Shown one piece after another: positions 41,079 through 50,012 of a stretch of 64,000 nt of DNA. The DNA comes from Bacillota bacterium (lineage in GTDB: Bacteria > Bacillota > Negativicutes > Sporomusales > Sporomusaceae): assembly GCA_023388195.1 (NCBI GenBank), contig JAEWGR010000092.1, positions 9,264 through 73,263 on the forward strand, read 5' to 3'. Within the stretch, counting starts at the first letter, position 1. The number at the start of each line of letters is the position of its first letter. The notes beneath the pieces were generated by a model, which worked only from the letters and a program-made list of their open reading frames with translations, ran no database searches and was not told where the DNA came from. The position numbers and the translations under genes were made by a program.

Positions 41079-42404
41079 ATGAGTAAACCAATTGTTGCAA
41101 TTGTCGGCCGGCCTAATGTCGGCAAATCAACTATTTTCAATTATATCGGCAGAAACAGGTTGTCCATTGTCGAAGACATGCCGGGTGTTACCCGTGACCG
41201 CATCTATATGGATGCCGAATGGCTGGGACGTAATTTCACGATGATTGACACCGGTGGGATTGAGTTCGAATCGAATGATAAAATTTTGACTGCTATGCGT
41301 AATCAGGCCAAACTGGCGATCGATGAAGCTGACGCGATCATGTTTATTGTCGATGGTAAAACCGGCCTGACGTCAGCAGACAATGAAGTGGCCGTAATCT
41401 TGCGTAATACCAAGAAACCGGTTTTGCTCGTAGTAAATAAAATTGACAACATGAAAAATGAGGCCGACATCTATGAATTCTACAATCTGGGCTTAGGTGA
41501 CCCGATTGCTCTTTCTGCCACCAATGCCCTTAATATGGGCGACATGCTGGATCGGTTGATAGAGCATCTGCCGGCAGAACATAGTGAACCGGAAGAAAAC
41601 GATCTGATTAAAGTCGCTGTGATCGGCCGGCCGAATGTTGGCAAATCCTCGCTGGTCAATTCCATCATTGGCGAGGACCGGGTCATTGTCAGTGACATTC
41701 CCGGTACTACCCGGGATGCTATCGACACGCATTTTACTAAAGACGGCCAAACCTATGTAATGATTGACACGGCGGGAATGCGCCGCAAGGCCAAGGTGGA
41801 TATGCCGGTGGAACGGTACAGCGTTATCCGCTCACTCCGGGCTGTTGACCGCTGTGATGTTGTGCTCATGGTTATTAACGCGGAAGAGGGCGTTACAGAA
41901 CAAGATAAAAAAATTGCCGGCTACGCCCATGAAGCAGGCAAAGCCAGCATCATTGTCGTTAATAAATGGGATCTTATTGACAAGGATGGTAAAACCTCGC
42001 TTAAATTTACGGAGACCATTCGCGACGAATTAGGCTTTATGCAATACTCGCCCGTATTATTTACGTCAGCCCTTACCAAACAGCGCATTAACCGCGTAAC
42101 CGAGCTTGTCAAGTATGTGGCCGACCAGCACGCAATGCGGGTCGCCACAAGTGTACTGAACCAGGTTGTCGAAGACGCAACAGCAATCAATCCCCCGCCT
42201 TCAGAACGGGGCCGGCGTCTCAAAATTTACTTTACCACCCAGCCTGATGTCAAACCGCCTACCTTTATTTTCTTTGTCAATGATCCGGAGATTATGCATT
42301 TTTCCTATCTGCGCTTTTTAGAAAACAGATTAAGAGAATCATTTGGCTTCGAAGGAACTCCACTCAAACTGGTTGTTCGCGGACGCAAGGAAAAAGATGA
42401 ATAA
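41079..42404 (+). CDS. der: Ribosome-assembly GTPase Der (EngA)
   Basis: A double GTPase needed for 50S assembly. 441 residues with two G domains: GRPNVGKSTIFNYIGR / DTGGIEF / NKID and GRPNVGKSSLVNSIIGE / DTAGMRRKAKV / NKWD, then a KH-like C-terminal domain ending in LVVRGRKEK. The length is usual. GGTGG precedes ATG 41079. The 128-bp upstream gap has an ACCTT/AAGGT inverted repeat but no clear promoter. Confidence 0.97.
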   Translation: MSKPIVAIVGRPNVGKSTIFNYIGRNRLSIVEDMPGVTRDRIYMDAEWLGRNFTMIDTGGIEFESNDKILTAMRNQAKLAIDEADAIMFIVDGKTGLTSADNEVAVILRNTKKPVLLVVNKIDNMKNEADIYEFYNLGLGDPIALSATNALNMGDMLDRLIEHLPAEHSEPEENDLIKVAVIGRPNVGKSSLVNSIIGEDRVIVSDIPGTTRDAIDTHFTKDGQTYVMIDTAGMRRKAKVDMPVERYSVIRSLRAVDRCDVVLMVINAEEGVTEQDKKIAGYAHEAGKASIIVVNKWDLIDKDGKTSLKFTETIRDELGFMQYSPVLFTSALTKQRINRVTELVKYVADQHAMRVATSVLNQVVEDATAINPPPSERGRRLKIYFTTQPDVKPPTFIFFVNDPEIMHFSYLRFLENRLRESFGFEGTPLKLVVRGRKEKDE

Positions 42405-42425
42405 CTAAACTGAGGGAGTGGGAGA

Positions 42426-43046
42426 ATGGAGTATGTGCTGGTAATAATCACCAGCTATCTGATCGGTTCAATCCCCAATGGATTGATTATCGGCCAAAAA
42501 TTTTACAAGATCGATCTAAGACAATTCGGCAGTAAAAACATTGGGGCAACCAACGCTTACAGGACGCTGGGGCCGGTGCCGGCCTTCTGGGTATTTGTCA
42601 CAGATGCCCTTAAGGGCGTCGCCGGGGTACTGTTAGGCTCCTATATCGGCGGGACGGCACTGGCCGAACTAACCGGCGGTATTGGTGCTATCGCCGGCCA
42701 TAACTGGTCGGTATTCCTCATGTTTAAAGGCGGGCGCGGTGTGGCCACAGGGCTCGGTGTTATTGCCATGATTGCGCCTAAAGTGACGATCATCGTCTTT
42801 GTTATCTGGGCACTTATTGTTTACTTTACCCGGTATGTTTCCCTGGCGTCGATTATCGCCGCCGCGTTGGTACCAATCACGATGTGGCTGCTTCAAATCA
42901 GAAATGAGTTTTTTTATTTCGGTATCCTGGCTGCCTTGTTTGTCATTGTGAGACATCGACCTAACATTGAACGCCTCTTGCAGGGAACAGAATCAAAAAT
43001 TAAAGCCGGCGGCCAATCCGAGCCTGGTCCCAAGAAAGAGAAGTGA
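42426..43046 (+). CDS. plsY: Acyl-phosphate:glycerol-3-phosphate acyltransferase PlsY
   Basis: 206-residue membrane protein, first acylation of G3P with acyl-phosphate. The three conserved loops are visible: SYLIGSIPNGLIIG, FGSKNIGATNAYRTLG and AGHNWSVFLMFKGGRGVATG, among about five membrane helices. The following gene, gpsA, makes its acceptor substrate; plsC at 29011 performs the next step. Confidence 0.96.
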   Translation: MEYVLVIITSYLIGSIPNGLIIGQKFYKIDLRQFGSKNIGATNAYRTLGPVPAFWVFVTDALKGVAGVLLGSYIGGTALAELTGGIGAIAGHNWSVFLMFKGGRGVATGLGVIAMIAPKVTIIVFVIWALIVYFTRYVSLASIIAAALVPITMWLLQIRNEFFYFGILAALFVIVRHRPNIERLLQGTESKIKAGGQSEPGPKKEK

Positions 43047-43055
43047 CAGTTTCTA

Positions 43056-44084
43056 ATGAAAATTGCAGTCATTGGTGCTGGCAGCTGGGGTACAGCCCTA
43101 GCCGCCGTTTTGGGGCAAAAACACCAGTCGGTGGGTCTTTGGGTGCGTTCACCTGAGCTAGCTGACCATATAGAAACAACCCGCGAAAATACCCACTACC
43201 TGCCTGACTGTAAGTTGCCGCAGTCAGTTACCGTAACCGGCAATGTAAGCGTAGCTGCCGGTGGTGCAGCCTTAATCGTACTGGCGACCCCTTCTCATGC
43301 CATCCGCGAAACGGCCGCCAGGATAGCTCCTTATATCGGGGCCGAAAGCGTTATCGTCAGTGCCGCCAAAGGCCTGGAATTAACCAGTCTTAAGCGTATG
43401 ACTGAGGTTATTGCCGAGGAGCTGCCTTCAATGGCCGGCCGGCTGGCAGTGCTTTCAGGTCCGAATCATGCAGAGGAAGTGGCCCTGGGCCAGCCTACGG
43501 CCACGGTCATCGCTGCGCCGTCACGGGCAGTGGCCGAGTTCGTTCAGGATACATTTATGCTGCCTTATTTCCGTGTTTATACCAATCCCGACAGTATCGG
43601 TGTTGAATTAGCCGGGGCCCTGAAAAATATCATTGCTCTGGGTGCAGGTATTGCCGACGGGTTAGGGTTTGGCGATAATGCCAAATCGGCCCTTATGACC
43701 CGTGGTCTGGCGGAAATTACCAGACTGGGAATGGCGATGGGGGCTAATCCACTGACCTTTGCCGGTTTAGCCGGAATCGGGGACCTGATCGCCACTTGCA
43801 CCAGTGTTCACAGCCGCAACCGGCGGGCCGGCATTATGTTAGCAGCCGGCAAAACCGCTGACCAGCTCCAGGCAGAAACATCAATGGTGGTGGAGGGTAT
43901 CAAGGCTGCTAAGGCTGCTTACCAGTTAGCGGTCCGGTATGAAGTGGCGATGCCGATAACAGAGCAGATCCACCAGGTTTTATATCAAAACAAATCGCCA
44001 AGAAATGCGGTCCTTGAACTGATGACCCGCAGCCGGACCCATGAAGTGGAAGAGGTTGCCCTGAACCATATGAACTGGAACTAA
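43056..44084 (+). CDS. gpsA: Glycerol-3-phosphate dehydrogenase (NAD(P)+)
   Basis: Reduces dihydroxyacetone phosphate to G3P for phospholipid synthesis. 342 residues: nucleotide motif IGAGSWGTALAAVLG, SAAKGLELTS, SGPNHAEEVALGQPTA and the catalytic-Lys region ELAGALKNIIALGAGIADGL. ATG 43056 is 9 bp after plsY. The upstream ribosome site is weak (GAGAAGTGA), which may mean coupling to plsY translation. Confidence 0.96.
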   Translation: MKIAVIGAGSWGTALAAVLGQKHQSVGLWVRSPELADHIETTRENTHYLPDCKLPQSVTVTGNVSVAAGGAALIVLATPSHAIRETAARIAPYIGAESVIVSAAKGLELTSLKRMTEVIAEELPSMAGRLAVLSGPNHAEEVALGQPTATVIAAPSRAVAEFVQDTFMLPYFRVYTNPDSIGVELAGALKNIIALGAGIADGLGFGDNAKSALMTRGLAEITRLGMAMGANPLTFAGLAGIGDLIATCTSVHSRNRRAGIMLAAGKTADQLQAETSMVVEGIKAAKAAYQLAVRYEVAMPITEQIHQVLYQNKSPRNAVLELMTRSRTHEVEEVALNHMNWN

Positions 44085-44187
44085 TTGAACCCGTTTCCGC
44101 CTGACGGTAAGGCGGAACTCTCTCGACCTGGCTAACACCGCCGCTGGCGGCGGGAATCCTGAATCAGCAACTAAATAAACTTGGCAT

Positions 44188-44250
44188 AAAAAAGTAGGGT
44201 GGCTAATAAAGTAATGTATGATTTACTTTTAAGTTACCATACTTTTTTTT
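44188..44250 (+). terminator. Large hairpin terminator of der-plsY-gpsA
   Basis: The outer stem pairs 44188-44204 with the stretch before the T-run (G-U pairs and one mismatch). The inner stem is AAAGTAA / TTACTTT. It ends in eight T (to 44250). Confidence 0.7.
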
Positions 44251-44256
44251 ATTTTG

Positions 44257-44284
44257 TAATATTTGGAGTGGCCTGTCATATATT
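44257..44284 (+). promoter_or_regulatory. Sigma-E-type promoter of spoIVA
   Basis: TAATATT (44257-44263), 13 bp, CATATATT (44277-44284). The first element fits KMATATT exactly and the second fits CATACAMT at six of eight positions. spoIVA is transcribed by sigma-E in Bacillus. Confidence 0.65.
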
Positions 44285-44322
44285 TATAATGACAACTACC
44301 GTAATCAGGAGGGAGACGCCAG

Positions 44323-45801
44323 ATGGAAAAATTCGACCTGTTTAGAGATATCGCCGAACGTACTGGTGGAGATATCTATATTGGTGTAGTCGGCCCAGTC
44401 CGTACTGGTAAATCGACATTTATCAAACGTTTTATGGAAACCATGGTATTGCCTAACATTACCGACCCCTATGACAAAGAACGTGCCAAAGATGAACTGC
44501 CGCAGAGTGCCGGCGGCAAGACCATTATGACAACCGAACCTAAATTCATCCCCAATGAAGCTGTTGAGATTAATGTTAAAGACAATGTTAATGTCCGGGT
44601 GCGGGTCGTGGACTGCGTGGGGTATACGGTGGAGGGCGCGCTGGGCTATGAAGAAGAATCAGGTCCCCGGATGGTGCTCACACCCTGGTTCGAAAATGAA
44701 ATCCCCTTTCAGGAAGCGGCCGAAGTTGGCACGCGCAAAGTCATTGCCGAACATTCGACAATTGGCCTGGTAATCACAACCGACGGCACAGTAACTGACC
44801 TGCCCCGGGACAAATATCTCCCAGCCGAGGAACGGGTTGTTCGCGAACTAAAAGAATTACAAAAACCGTTCCTGGTAATTCTGAATACAGCAAAACCTAA
44901 TTCCAAGGATACACGGGAACTTGTGGCCAGACTGGAAGGCGAATATGATGTTCCGGTAATTCCGGTGGATTGTGCCCAGCTTTCCCATGACGATATCTAT
45001 GGTATTTTACAGGAAGTGCTCTATGAATTCCCGGTTAAAGAAGTCAACATTACCCTGCCGAAGTGGGTAGAGGAACTGGACAAAAATCACTGGCTGCGAC
45101 AGAAATTTGAAGGTGCCGTTAGTGAGATTGTTCAATATATCCGCCGGCTGCGGGATATTGACCGGGCAATTGACGATTTGTCAGGCTATGATTTTGTCGC
45201 TGATGTCATCCTGCATGACATGGATCTGGGCAGTGGTATTGCCGTTATTGAAATGACAGCCCGGGGCGACCTCTTCTATAGTGTCCTGGAAGAACTGACA
45301 GGTTTCACAATTGCCGGTGAACATCACCTCCTGCGCCTAATGAAAGATTTATCCGTAGCCAAACGGCAATATGATAAAATCTCAGCTGCGCTGGAAGATG
45401 TTGAACAAACCGGTTACGGGATTGTATCCCCCCAACTGGATGAAATGATACTCGAAGAGCCGGAGATTATCCGGACAGGTAATCGTTTTGGCGTGAAGCT
45501 TAAAGCTTCAGCACCATCACTGCATATCATTAGAACCGATGTTCAAGCTGAAATTTCACCGATTATCGGTACGGAAAAACAAAGTGAAGAGTTAATCCAA
45601 TATCTGATGCGGGAATTTGAGGGTGAACCGGAAAAAATCTGGCGAACCAATCTGTTTGGCAAATCTTTAAATGAACTTGTCCGCGAAGGTATTCAGAATA
45701 AACTAACAAGTATGCCTGAGAATGCACAAATTAAACTCAAAGATACGCTCCAGAAAATCGTTAACGAAGGCAGCGGCGGACTAATATGTATCATTTTCTA
45801 A
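44323..45801 (+). CDS. spoIVA: Stage IV sporulation protein A
   Basis: The ATPase that polymerises on the forespore outer surface to form the basement layer of the coat. 492 residues, as in Bacillus. The Walker A is VVGPVRTGKSTFIKRF (about 22-37), with the SpoIVA-specific Asp/Thr region VDCVGYTVEGALGYEEESG. The middle and C-terminal domains end in GGLICIIF, the region contacting SpoVM in Bacillus. AGGAGGGAG precedes ATG 44323. Conservation indicates a normal coat-assembly pathway in this diderm sporeformer. Confidence 0.97.
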   Translation: MEKFDLFRDIAERTGGDIYIGVVGPVRTGKSTFIKRFMETMVLPNITDPYDKERAKDELPQSAGGKTIMTTEPKFIPNEAVEINVKDNVNVRVRVVDCVGYTVEGALGYEEESGPRMVLTPWFENEIPFQEAAEVGTRKVIAEHSTIGLVITTDGTVTDLPRDKYLPAEERVVRELKELQKPFLVILNTAKPNSKDTRELVARLEGEYDVPVIPVDCAQLSHDDIYGILQEVLYEFPVKEVNITLPKWVEELDKNHWLRQKFEGAVSEIVQYIRRLRDIDRAIDDLSGYDFVADVILHDMDLGSGIAVIEMTARGDLFYSVLEELTGFTIAGEHHLLRLMKDLSVAKRQYDKISAALEDVEQTGYGIVSPQLDEMILEEPEIIRTGNRFGVKLKASAPSLHIIRTDVQAEISPIIGTEKQSEELIQYLMREFEGEPEKIWRTNLFGKSLNELVREGIQNKLTSMPENAQIKLKDTLQKIVNEGSGGLICIIF

Positions 45802-45829
45802 TAAACCATGCATTTTGTAGTGAATTTGT

Positions 45830-45861
45830 GGTCAGTCTGTAAAGGACTGACTAATTTTTTT
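45830..45861 (+). terminator. Intrinsic terminator of spoIVA
   Basis: GTCAGTC / GACTGAC stem with a 7-nt loop, TAA, then seven T. Confidence 0.82.
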
Positions 45862-45872
45862 GCATTTTTTGC

Positions 45873-45902
45873 TTGTAATCCCTATCCGGTTGATGTTATA
45901 AT
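45873..45902 (+). promoter_or_regulatory. Sigma-A promoter (extended -10) of the ACT-hom-thrB operon
   Basis: TTGTAA (45873-45878), 18 bp, TATAAT (45897-45902) with TG at 45894-45895 one base upstream of it. Confidence 0.65.
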
Positions 45903-45954
45903 GTCTACCATATACAGATATCCATCCGCAACTGCAGTACCGAGGAGGGGAAGC

Positions 45955-46404
45955 ATGGTTACAGGCCAAAAAGCAGTTTTTTATCTAGTTCGGGAAGAAA
46001 TTTTACCCGAAGCTATTAAAAAAACAATCAAAGTAAAAGAATTATTAAAACGTGGTGAAGCCAGAACAATCAATGAAGCAGTAGAAAAAATGGAACTAAG
46101 CCGTAGTGCCTATTATAAATATAAGGACTATGTTTTTCCGTTTTATGAAGCCAGCAAAGAAAAAATTGTTACTCTGGCTTTATTGCTTGAGCACAAATCA
46201 GGGGTGCTTTCCCGTGTTTTAAACACAATTGCCAATGAGCACGGCAGTGTACTGACAATTAATCAGGGTATCCCGCTGCAAGGAGTAGCCAATGCCACCA
46301 TATCAATTGAAACAGCTGATCTGGCAATTGATCTGGAAGCTATGCTTGACAAATTAAGAATGGTAGATGGGGTAAAGAGGCTGGAAGTTTTGGGGCAGGC
46401 TTAG
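45955..46404 (+). CDS. ACT-domain regulatory protein (PheB-like)
   Basis: 149 residues: an N-terminal helical DNA-binding-like segment (RTINEAVEKMELSRSAYYKY) and a C-terminal ACT domain (LEHKSGVLSRVLNTIANEHG, LTINQGIPLQGVANATISIE) of the amino-acid-sensing type. ATG 45955 with GAGGAGGGG is the start; the upstream frame to 45808 crosses the promoter. It is 10 bp before hom and so probably belongs to threonine/methionine biosynthesis control. In Bacillus the similar pheB precedes pheA. Confidence 0.88.
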   Translation: MVTGQKAVFYLVREEILPEAIKKTIKVKELLKRGEARTINEAVEKMELSRSAYYKYKDYVFPFYEASKEKIVTLALLLEHKSGVLSRVLNTIANEHGSVLTINQGIPLQGVANATISIETADLAIDLEAMLDKLRMVDGVKRLEVLGQA

Positions 46405-46414
46405 GAGGAAAACT

Positions 46415-47707
46415 ATGAATGCCATTCAAATTGCTTTATTGGGAATGGGGACAGTCGGCACGGGTGTTGTTAAAATATTAGCAAATAATGCCCACAGTAT
46501 TGAGCAAAAAGTGGGTGCGCCGGTAGTTATAAAAAAGATACTTGTAAAAAACCCCGACAAAGCCAGAAATGTGAAAACAGAGGCTGAATTAGTCACAGAT
46601 TTCGATGAGATACTAAACGATCCGGAAATAATGATTGTTGCCGAAATTATGGGTGGTGAAACACCGTCTAAAGACTATATGCTGGCAGCACTGCAAGCCG
46701 GAAAGCATGTTGTAACGGCGAATAAGGATGTTGTCGCCAAATATGGCCGCGAGTTGTTCGCAGCGGCTGAGGCTCATCATACGGATTTTTTGTTTGAAGC
46801 CAGCGTAGGCGGCGGCATTCCTATTATTCGTCCTCTTAAACAATGTCTGGCAGCAAATCAGATTACCGAAATTATGGGCATTGTTAACGGCACCACCAAT
46901 TATATGCTGACGAAGATGACCAATGAAAAAATGGATTACGCCGACGTACTGGCCGAGGCGCAGGCCAAAGGCTATGCAGAGTCTGATCCGACGGCTGATG
47001 TCGGTGGGTTTGATGCAGCCCGCAAACTTGCCATCCTGGCATCCATTGGCTTTGGTGCCAGGGTTACGCTTGATGATGTCCATGTTGAAGGGATAACCAA
47101 TATTGCAATCGAAGACATCGAATACGCCCGGGAGCTTGGCTTTATCATCAAGTTACTGGCGATTGCCAAACAGGATGAGCGCGGTATTAACGTCAGGGTA
47201 CACCCGGCCTTCCTGCCGATGAGCCATCCGTTGGCTGCAGTCAATGATGTTTTTAATGCTATATTTGTTAAGGGTGATGCCGTAGGCGAAACCATGTTCT
47301 ACGGACGCGGCGCCGGTGAAATGCCGACAGCCAGCGCGGTTACCGCCGACATTATTGATGTGGCCCGTGATATCCGTCATGATGTCAGCAGCAGAATATT
47401 ATGCACCTGCTTTGAACAAAAACCGATTTATCCTGTCAGTAAGACCGAATCACCTTATTACATCCGCTTGCTGGTCGAAGACAAACCCGGTGTACTGGCG
47501 GCGATTGCCGGGGCCTTTGGCGCCCAGCAGGTCAGCCTGCATTCAGTTATTCAGAAACGTAAAGTCGAACGCTCCACAGAGCTGGTCTTGATCACTTACC
47601 GGGTTACTGATGAAAATATCCGTCTGGCCATAAACACCTTGCTTGGCATGTCGGTTGTAAGCAAAATAGGCAATGTAATCAGAGTGGAAGCAGCAGAAAT
47701 TTCATAG
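46415..47707 (+). CDS. hom: Homoserine dehydrogenase
   Basis: Reduces aspartate semialdehyde to homoserine. 430 residues: nucleotide motif LLGMGTVGTGVVKIL, GKHVVTANKDVVAKYG, the catalytic FEASVGGGIPIIRPLKQCL and NGTTNYMLTKM, YAESDPTADVGGFDAARKL, and a C-terminal ACT domain (RLLVEDKPGVLAAIAGAFG) suggesting threonine feedback inhibition. AGGAGG lies 8 nt before the ATG. Confidence 0.97.
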   Translation: MNAIQIALLGMGTVGTGVVKILANNAHSIEQKVGAPVVIKKILVKNPDKARNVKTEAELVTDFDEILNDPEIMIVAEIMGGETPSKDYMLAALQAGKHVVTANKDVVAKYGRELFAAAEAHHTDFLFEASVGGGIPIIRPLKQCLAANQITEIMGIVNGTTNYMLTKMTNEKMDYADVLAEAQAKGYAESDPTADVGGFDAARKLAILASIGFGARVTLDDVHVEGITNIAIEDIEYARELGFIIKLLAIAKQDERGINVRVHPAFLPMSHPLAAVNDVFNAIFVKGDAVGETMFYGRGAGEMPTASAVTADIIDVARDIRHDVSSRILCTCFEQKPIYPVSKTESPYYIRLLVEDKPGVLAAIAGAFGAQQVSLHSVIQKRKVERSTELVLITYRVTDENIRLAINTLLGMSVVSKIGNVIRVEAAEIS

Positions 47708-47727
47708 GGTCAAAAGGTGGCGATACC

Positions 47728-48633
47728 ATGGCAAATACAGTTAAAGTCCGTGTGCCGGGCACAACCGCCAACTGCGGTCCGGGATTTGACGCTGTTGGCA
47801 TAGCATGTACAATATATAATGATCTGGAACTTACCTTAGACGATCAAAGTAATATATCGCTGGATGTAATTGGCGAGGGAGCCGGGGCCATTCCGGCTGA
47901 TGGCTCCAATGTTGCCGTAAAGGCCATTCAAATGGTACTCGCTAAAACCGGTTGCACACTGAGCGGTATCCATCTAAAAATGATTAACCATATTCCCCTC
48001 GCGCGGGGATTGGGCAGCAGTGCGGCAGCCATCGTTGGCGGCTTAGTGGCGGCCAACGAACTAACCGGCAACACCCTTACCAAAGAGGATCTCCTGGATA
48101 TGGCTACTGCGATTGAAGGCCATCCGGACAACGTTGCCCCGGCCATCTTTGGCGGTATTACCGTCAGTATTATGGACAGTGGCAGTGCTAAATATTTGCG
48201 CCTCCAGCCCCCTAAGGCATTTTCGATGGTGGCCGTAATCCCTGAATTTAATCTGTCTACCAAGGCTGCCCGTAAGGTGCTGCCTGATTCAGTACCATTT
48301 GCCGATGCAGTGTTTAATGTCAGCCGGACGGCGCTCTTAATCGGTGCCCTGTGTACCGGTGAACTGAAATTGCTGATCCACGCCCTGGAAGACAGGCTGC
48401 ACCAACCATACCGTGAGCAGCTTATTCCCGGTATGGCTCAAGTACTGGCCACCGCCCGCCAAACGGGTGCCTTGGGAGCAGCACTGAGTGGTGCCGGGCC
48501 GTGTTTACTGGCATTTACGGCCGACAATGCCGACGAGGTCGGCAAAGCCATGGTTAAAGCCTTTAATATCCATAAAGTATCAGCAAGATACCAAGTTTTG
48601 GATATTGATGGCCAAGGTGCTGTTATTATTTAA
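47728..48633 (+). CDS. thrB: Homoserine kinase
   Basis: GHMP kinase of 301 residues, making O-phosphohomoserine. Motifs: VPGTTANCGPGFDAVGIA, the ATP loop PLARGLGSSAAAIVGGLVAA and GALGAALSGAGPCLLAF. AAGGTGG precedes ATG 47728. No thrC lies downstream; the operon ends here and a tRNA follows. No obvious terminator was found. Confidence 0.96.
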   Translation: MANTVKVRVPGTTANCGPGFDAVGIACTIYNDLELTLDDQSNISLDVIGEGAGAIPADGSNVAVKAIQMVLAKTGCTLSGIHLKMINHIPLARGLGSSAAAIVGGLVAANELTGNTLTKEDLLDMATAIEGHPDNVAPAIFGGITVSIMDSGSAKYLRLQPPKAFSMVAVIPEFNLSTKAARKVLPDSVPFADAVFNVSRTALLIGALCTGELKLLIHALEDRLHQPYREQLIPGMAQVLATARQTGALGAALSGAGPCLLAFTADNADEVGKAMVKAFNIHKVSARYQVLDIDGQGAVII

Positions 48634-48690
48634 TCATTTTACAAACAACATATATAATCTGCAGTTTCCATAAAATATTAAATATAGGTA

Positions 48691-48719
48691 TTGACAACTG
48701 CCGGGAAATTGAGTAAAAT
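48691..48719 (+). promoter_or_regulatory. Strong sigma-A promoter of tRNA-Pro
   Basis: TTGACA (48691-48696), 17 bp, TAAAAT (48714-48719). The tRNA starts about 50 bp downstream. Confidence 0.8.
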
Positions 48720-48769
48720 AGACTTTGTCAGTCAGGCACATAATGATGTAAATCTTGGCAGACGGATGT

Positions 48770-48846
48770 CGGGGCGTAGCTCAGCTTGGTAGAGCGCTAC
48801 CTTGGGGTGGTAGAGGCCGCACGTTCAAGTCGTGTCGCTCCGACCA
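48770..48846 (+). tRNA. tRNA-Pro (anticodon GGG)
   Basis: 77 nt including encoded CCA. Acceptor CGGGGCG pairs with CGCTCCG with one G-U; the D-arm contains GCTCAGCTTGGTAGAGC; the anticodon stem CTACC/GGTAG closes a TTGGGGT loop, giving GGG; the T-arm is GCACG-TTCAAGT-CGTGT. Discriminator A, then CCA. Confidence 0.95.
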
Positions 48847-48858
48847 AATAAAGACAGT

Positions 48859-48892
48859 AAACACGCGGGTCTCAGGACTTGCGTGTTTTTTT
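48859..48892 (+). terminator. Intrinsic terminator of tRNA-Pro
   Basis: AAACACGC / GCGTGTTT stem with an inner GTC/GAC helix, then a T-tract. Confidence 0.85.
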
Positions 48893-49296
48893 ATTTATGT
48901 TAAGTTATCCTCTGAGTTGTCCTCTAGGTGGACTTATAAGGGACAAATAGCAACAGTAGGCACCTACAAAGAACAGGCTTTAATTAGCTTGTTCTTTGTA
49001 ATTTTCTGGTTTTAAGTTTATAAAATCCCCTGCATTGTTGCACTAACGACAGCTAATTTCACACCAGCTTTCAAAAGATAACTGCTGCTCAAATACCGGA
49101 ATATATGCGGGCCAATAATTGTTAGATTATGTTTTTAACCACCAAGTTAATGCTGCGGGAATATTCCAAGGCTTTTTTGTTTTACAACAGAATATAATAA
49201 ATTAAAATTAGTATGGGATACATTGTAAATTTAATTTAACACAAAGGAGTTTTCATATTATGTACAGAATAAGCAGGGAAAAGGAGCGTGGTTAGG
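48893..49296. other. Non-coding, AT-rich gap after the tRNA
   Basis: No supported gene. It contains one further hairpin with T-rich flank (ACAAAGAACAGGC / GCTTGTTCTTTGT, 48966-48999) that may act as a terminator. The sequence becomes markedly AT-rich from here to about 52.6 kb. No second copy of the tRNA 3' end was seen in the window that would mark an attachment site. Confidence 0.5.
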
Positions 49297-49641
49297 TTGA
49301 CTGATTTCTTATTTATCTTTACCGCAATTCTAATTTTTTCTTTGATTCCGCTTTGTATTTATGCTGACAATAAGCATAGGCAGCTCTTGAGTTCGGAACT
49401 CTATTTATCTCTAGGAAAATGCTTCTTTTATTTTTCTATATTCGCTTATATCTATATTCTTCGTTATGATCTGCCCATTGGTTTTAGCTTTTTTCTGTTC
49501 CCTTTATTTGGTTTGGAATTTGTACATAATGCCATTAAAACATACCGGTATTATAACGCAAGAGTGCAACATGAAAAAACAGCTAGGGAGGCCGAAGGTT
49601 CATGTTTAAATACATCAGAAACCAAAGCGGATGGATATTAA
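49297..49641 (+). CDS. Small membrane protein at the head of the pilin cluster, unknown
   Basis: About 114 residues with two or three hydrophobic segments (FLFIFTAILIFSLIPLCIY, CFFYFSIFAYIYIL, IGFSFFLFPLFGLEFV) and a charged tail. TTG 49297 is chosen because AAGGAG (49281-49286) is 10 nt away; GTG 49288 is too close to it. Its end overlaps the next gene by 40 bp, so co-expression with the pilin-like genes is likely. No family recognised. Codon use is AT-rich like its neighbours. Confidence 0.65.
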   Translation: MTDFLFIFTAILIFSLIPLCIYADNKHRQLLSSELYLSLGKCFFYFSIFAYIYILRYDLPIGFSFFLFPLFGLEFVHNAIKTYRYYNARVQHEKTAREAEGSCLNTSETKADGY

Positions 49642-50012
49642 TCGACTCTCTGCTGGGGATGGTTATTATTGCCACTGCTTTATGCGCCCTTATGGCCGCA
49701 TATACCCAGTCAACCCATGCAAGCGTGGATTCTAACACCAATACTTATGCAACCTATCTTGCACAAAGAGAACTGGAAAGGCTTAAACAATATGATGGGA
49801 AAGCCGCAATAAATATAACTCCACAGTCTACAGTAACGAACGGATCAATCCAATATACAATAATTACAGAAGAAGAACCTGTTACGACTGTTACAAGCAC
49901 TATAGGGCTCAATACATTTCTGAGGCCAGTACAGGTCACTGTTAACTGGCAAGAGGGTGGGCAAACCAAGCATCTATCGATGATGGGTTATTACTACTTA
50001 GTAGAACCATGA
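49602..50012 (+). CDS. Minor pseudopilin, PilV-like
   Basis: 136 residues with a type IV prepilin-like N-terminus: a short basic leader ending in SG, then WILIDSLLGMVIIATALC as the hydrophobic helix. Position 5 of the mature protein is Asp where pilins almost always have Glu. After the helix come ELERLKQYDGKAA and a small beta domain. AGGGAGG lies upstream, within the preceding gene. It is followed by a canonical prepilin gene that overlaps by 4 bp. Probably a minor pilin or pseudopilin of a type IV pilus or competence-like system. Confidence 0.8.
   Translation: MFKYIRNQSGWILIDSLLGMVIIATALCALMAAYTQSTHASVDSNTNTYATYLAQRELERLKQYDGKAAINITPQSTVTNGSIQYTIITEEEPVTTVTSTIGLNTFLRPVQVTVNWQEGGQTKHLSMMGYYYLVEP

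Noticed and set aside
48755..49015. 86-residue + strand frame (starts MADGCRGVAQLGRAL)
   Set aside because: It runs through tRNA-Pro and its terminator; the N-terminal part is merely translated tRNA.
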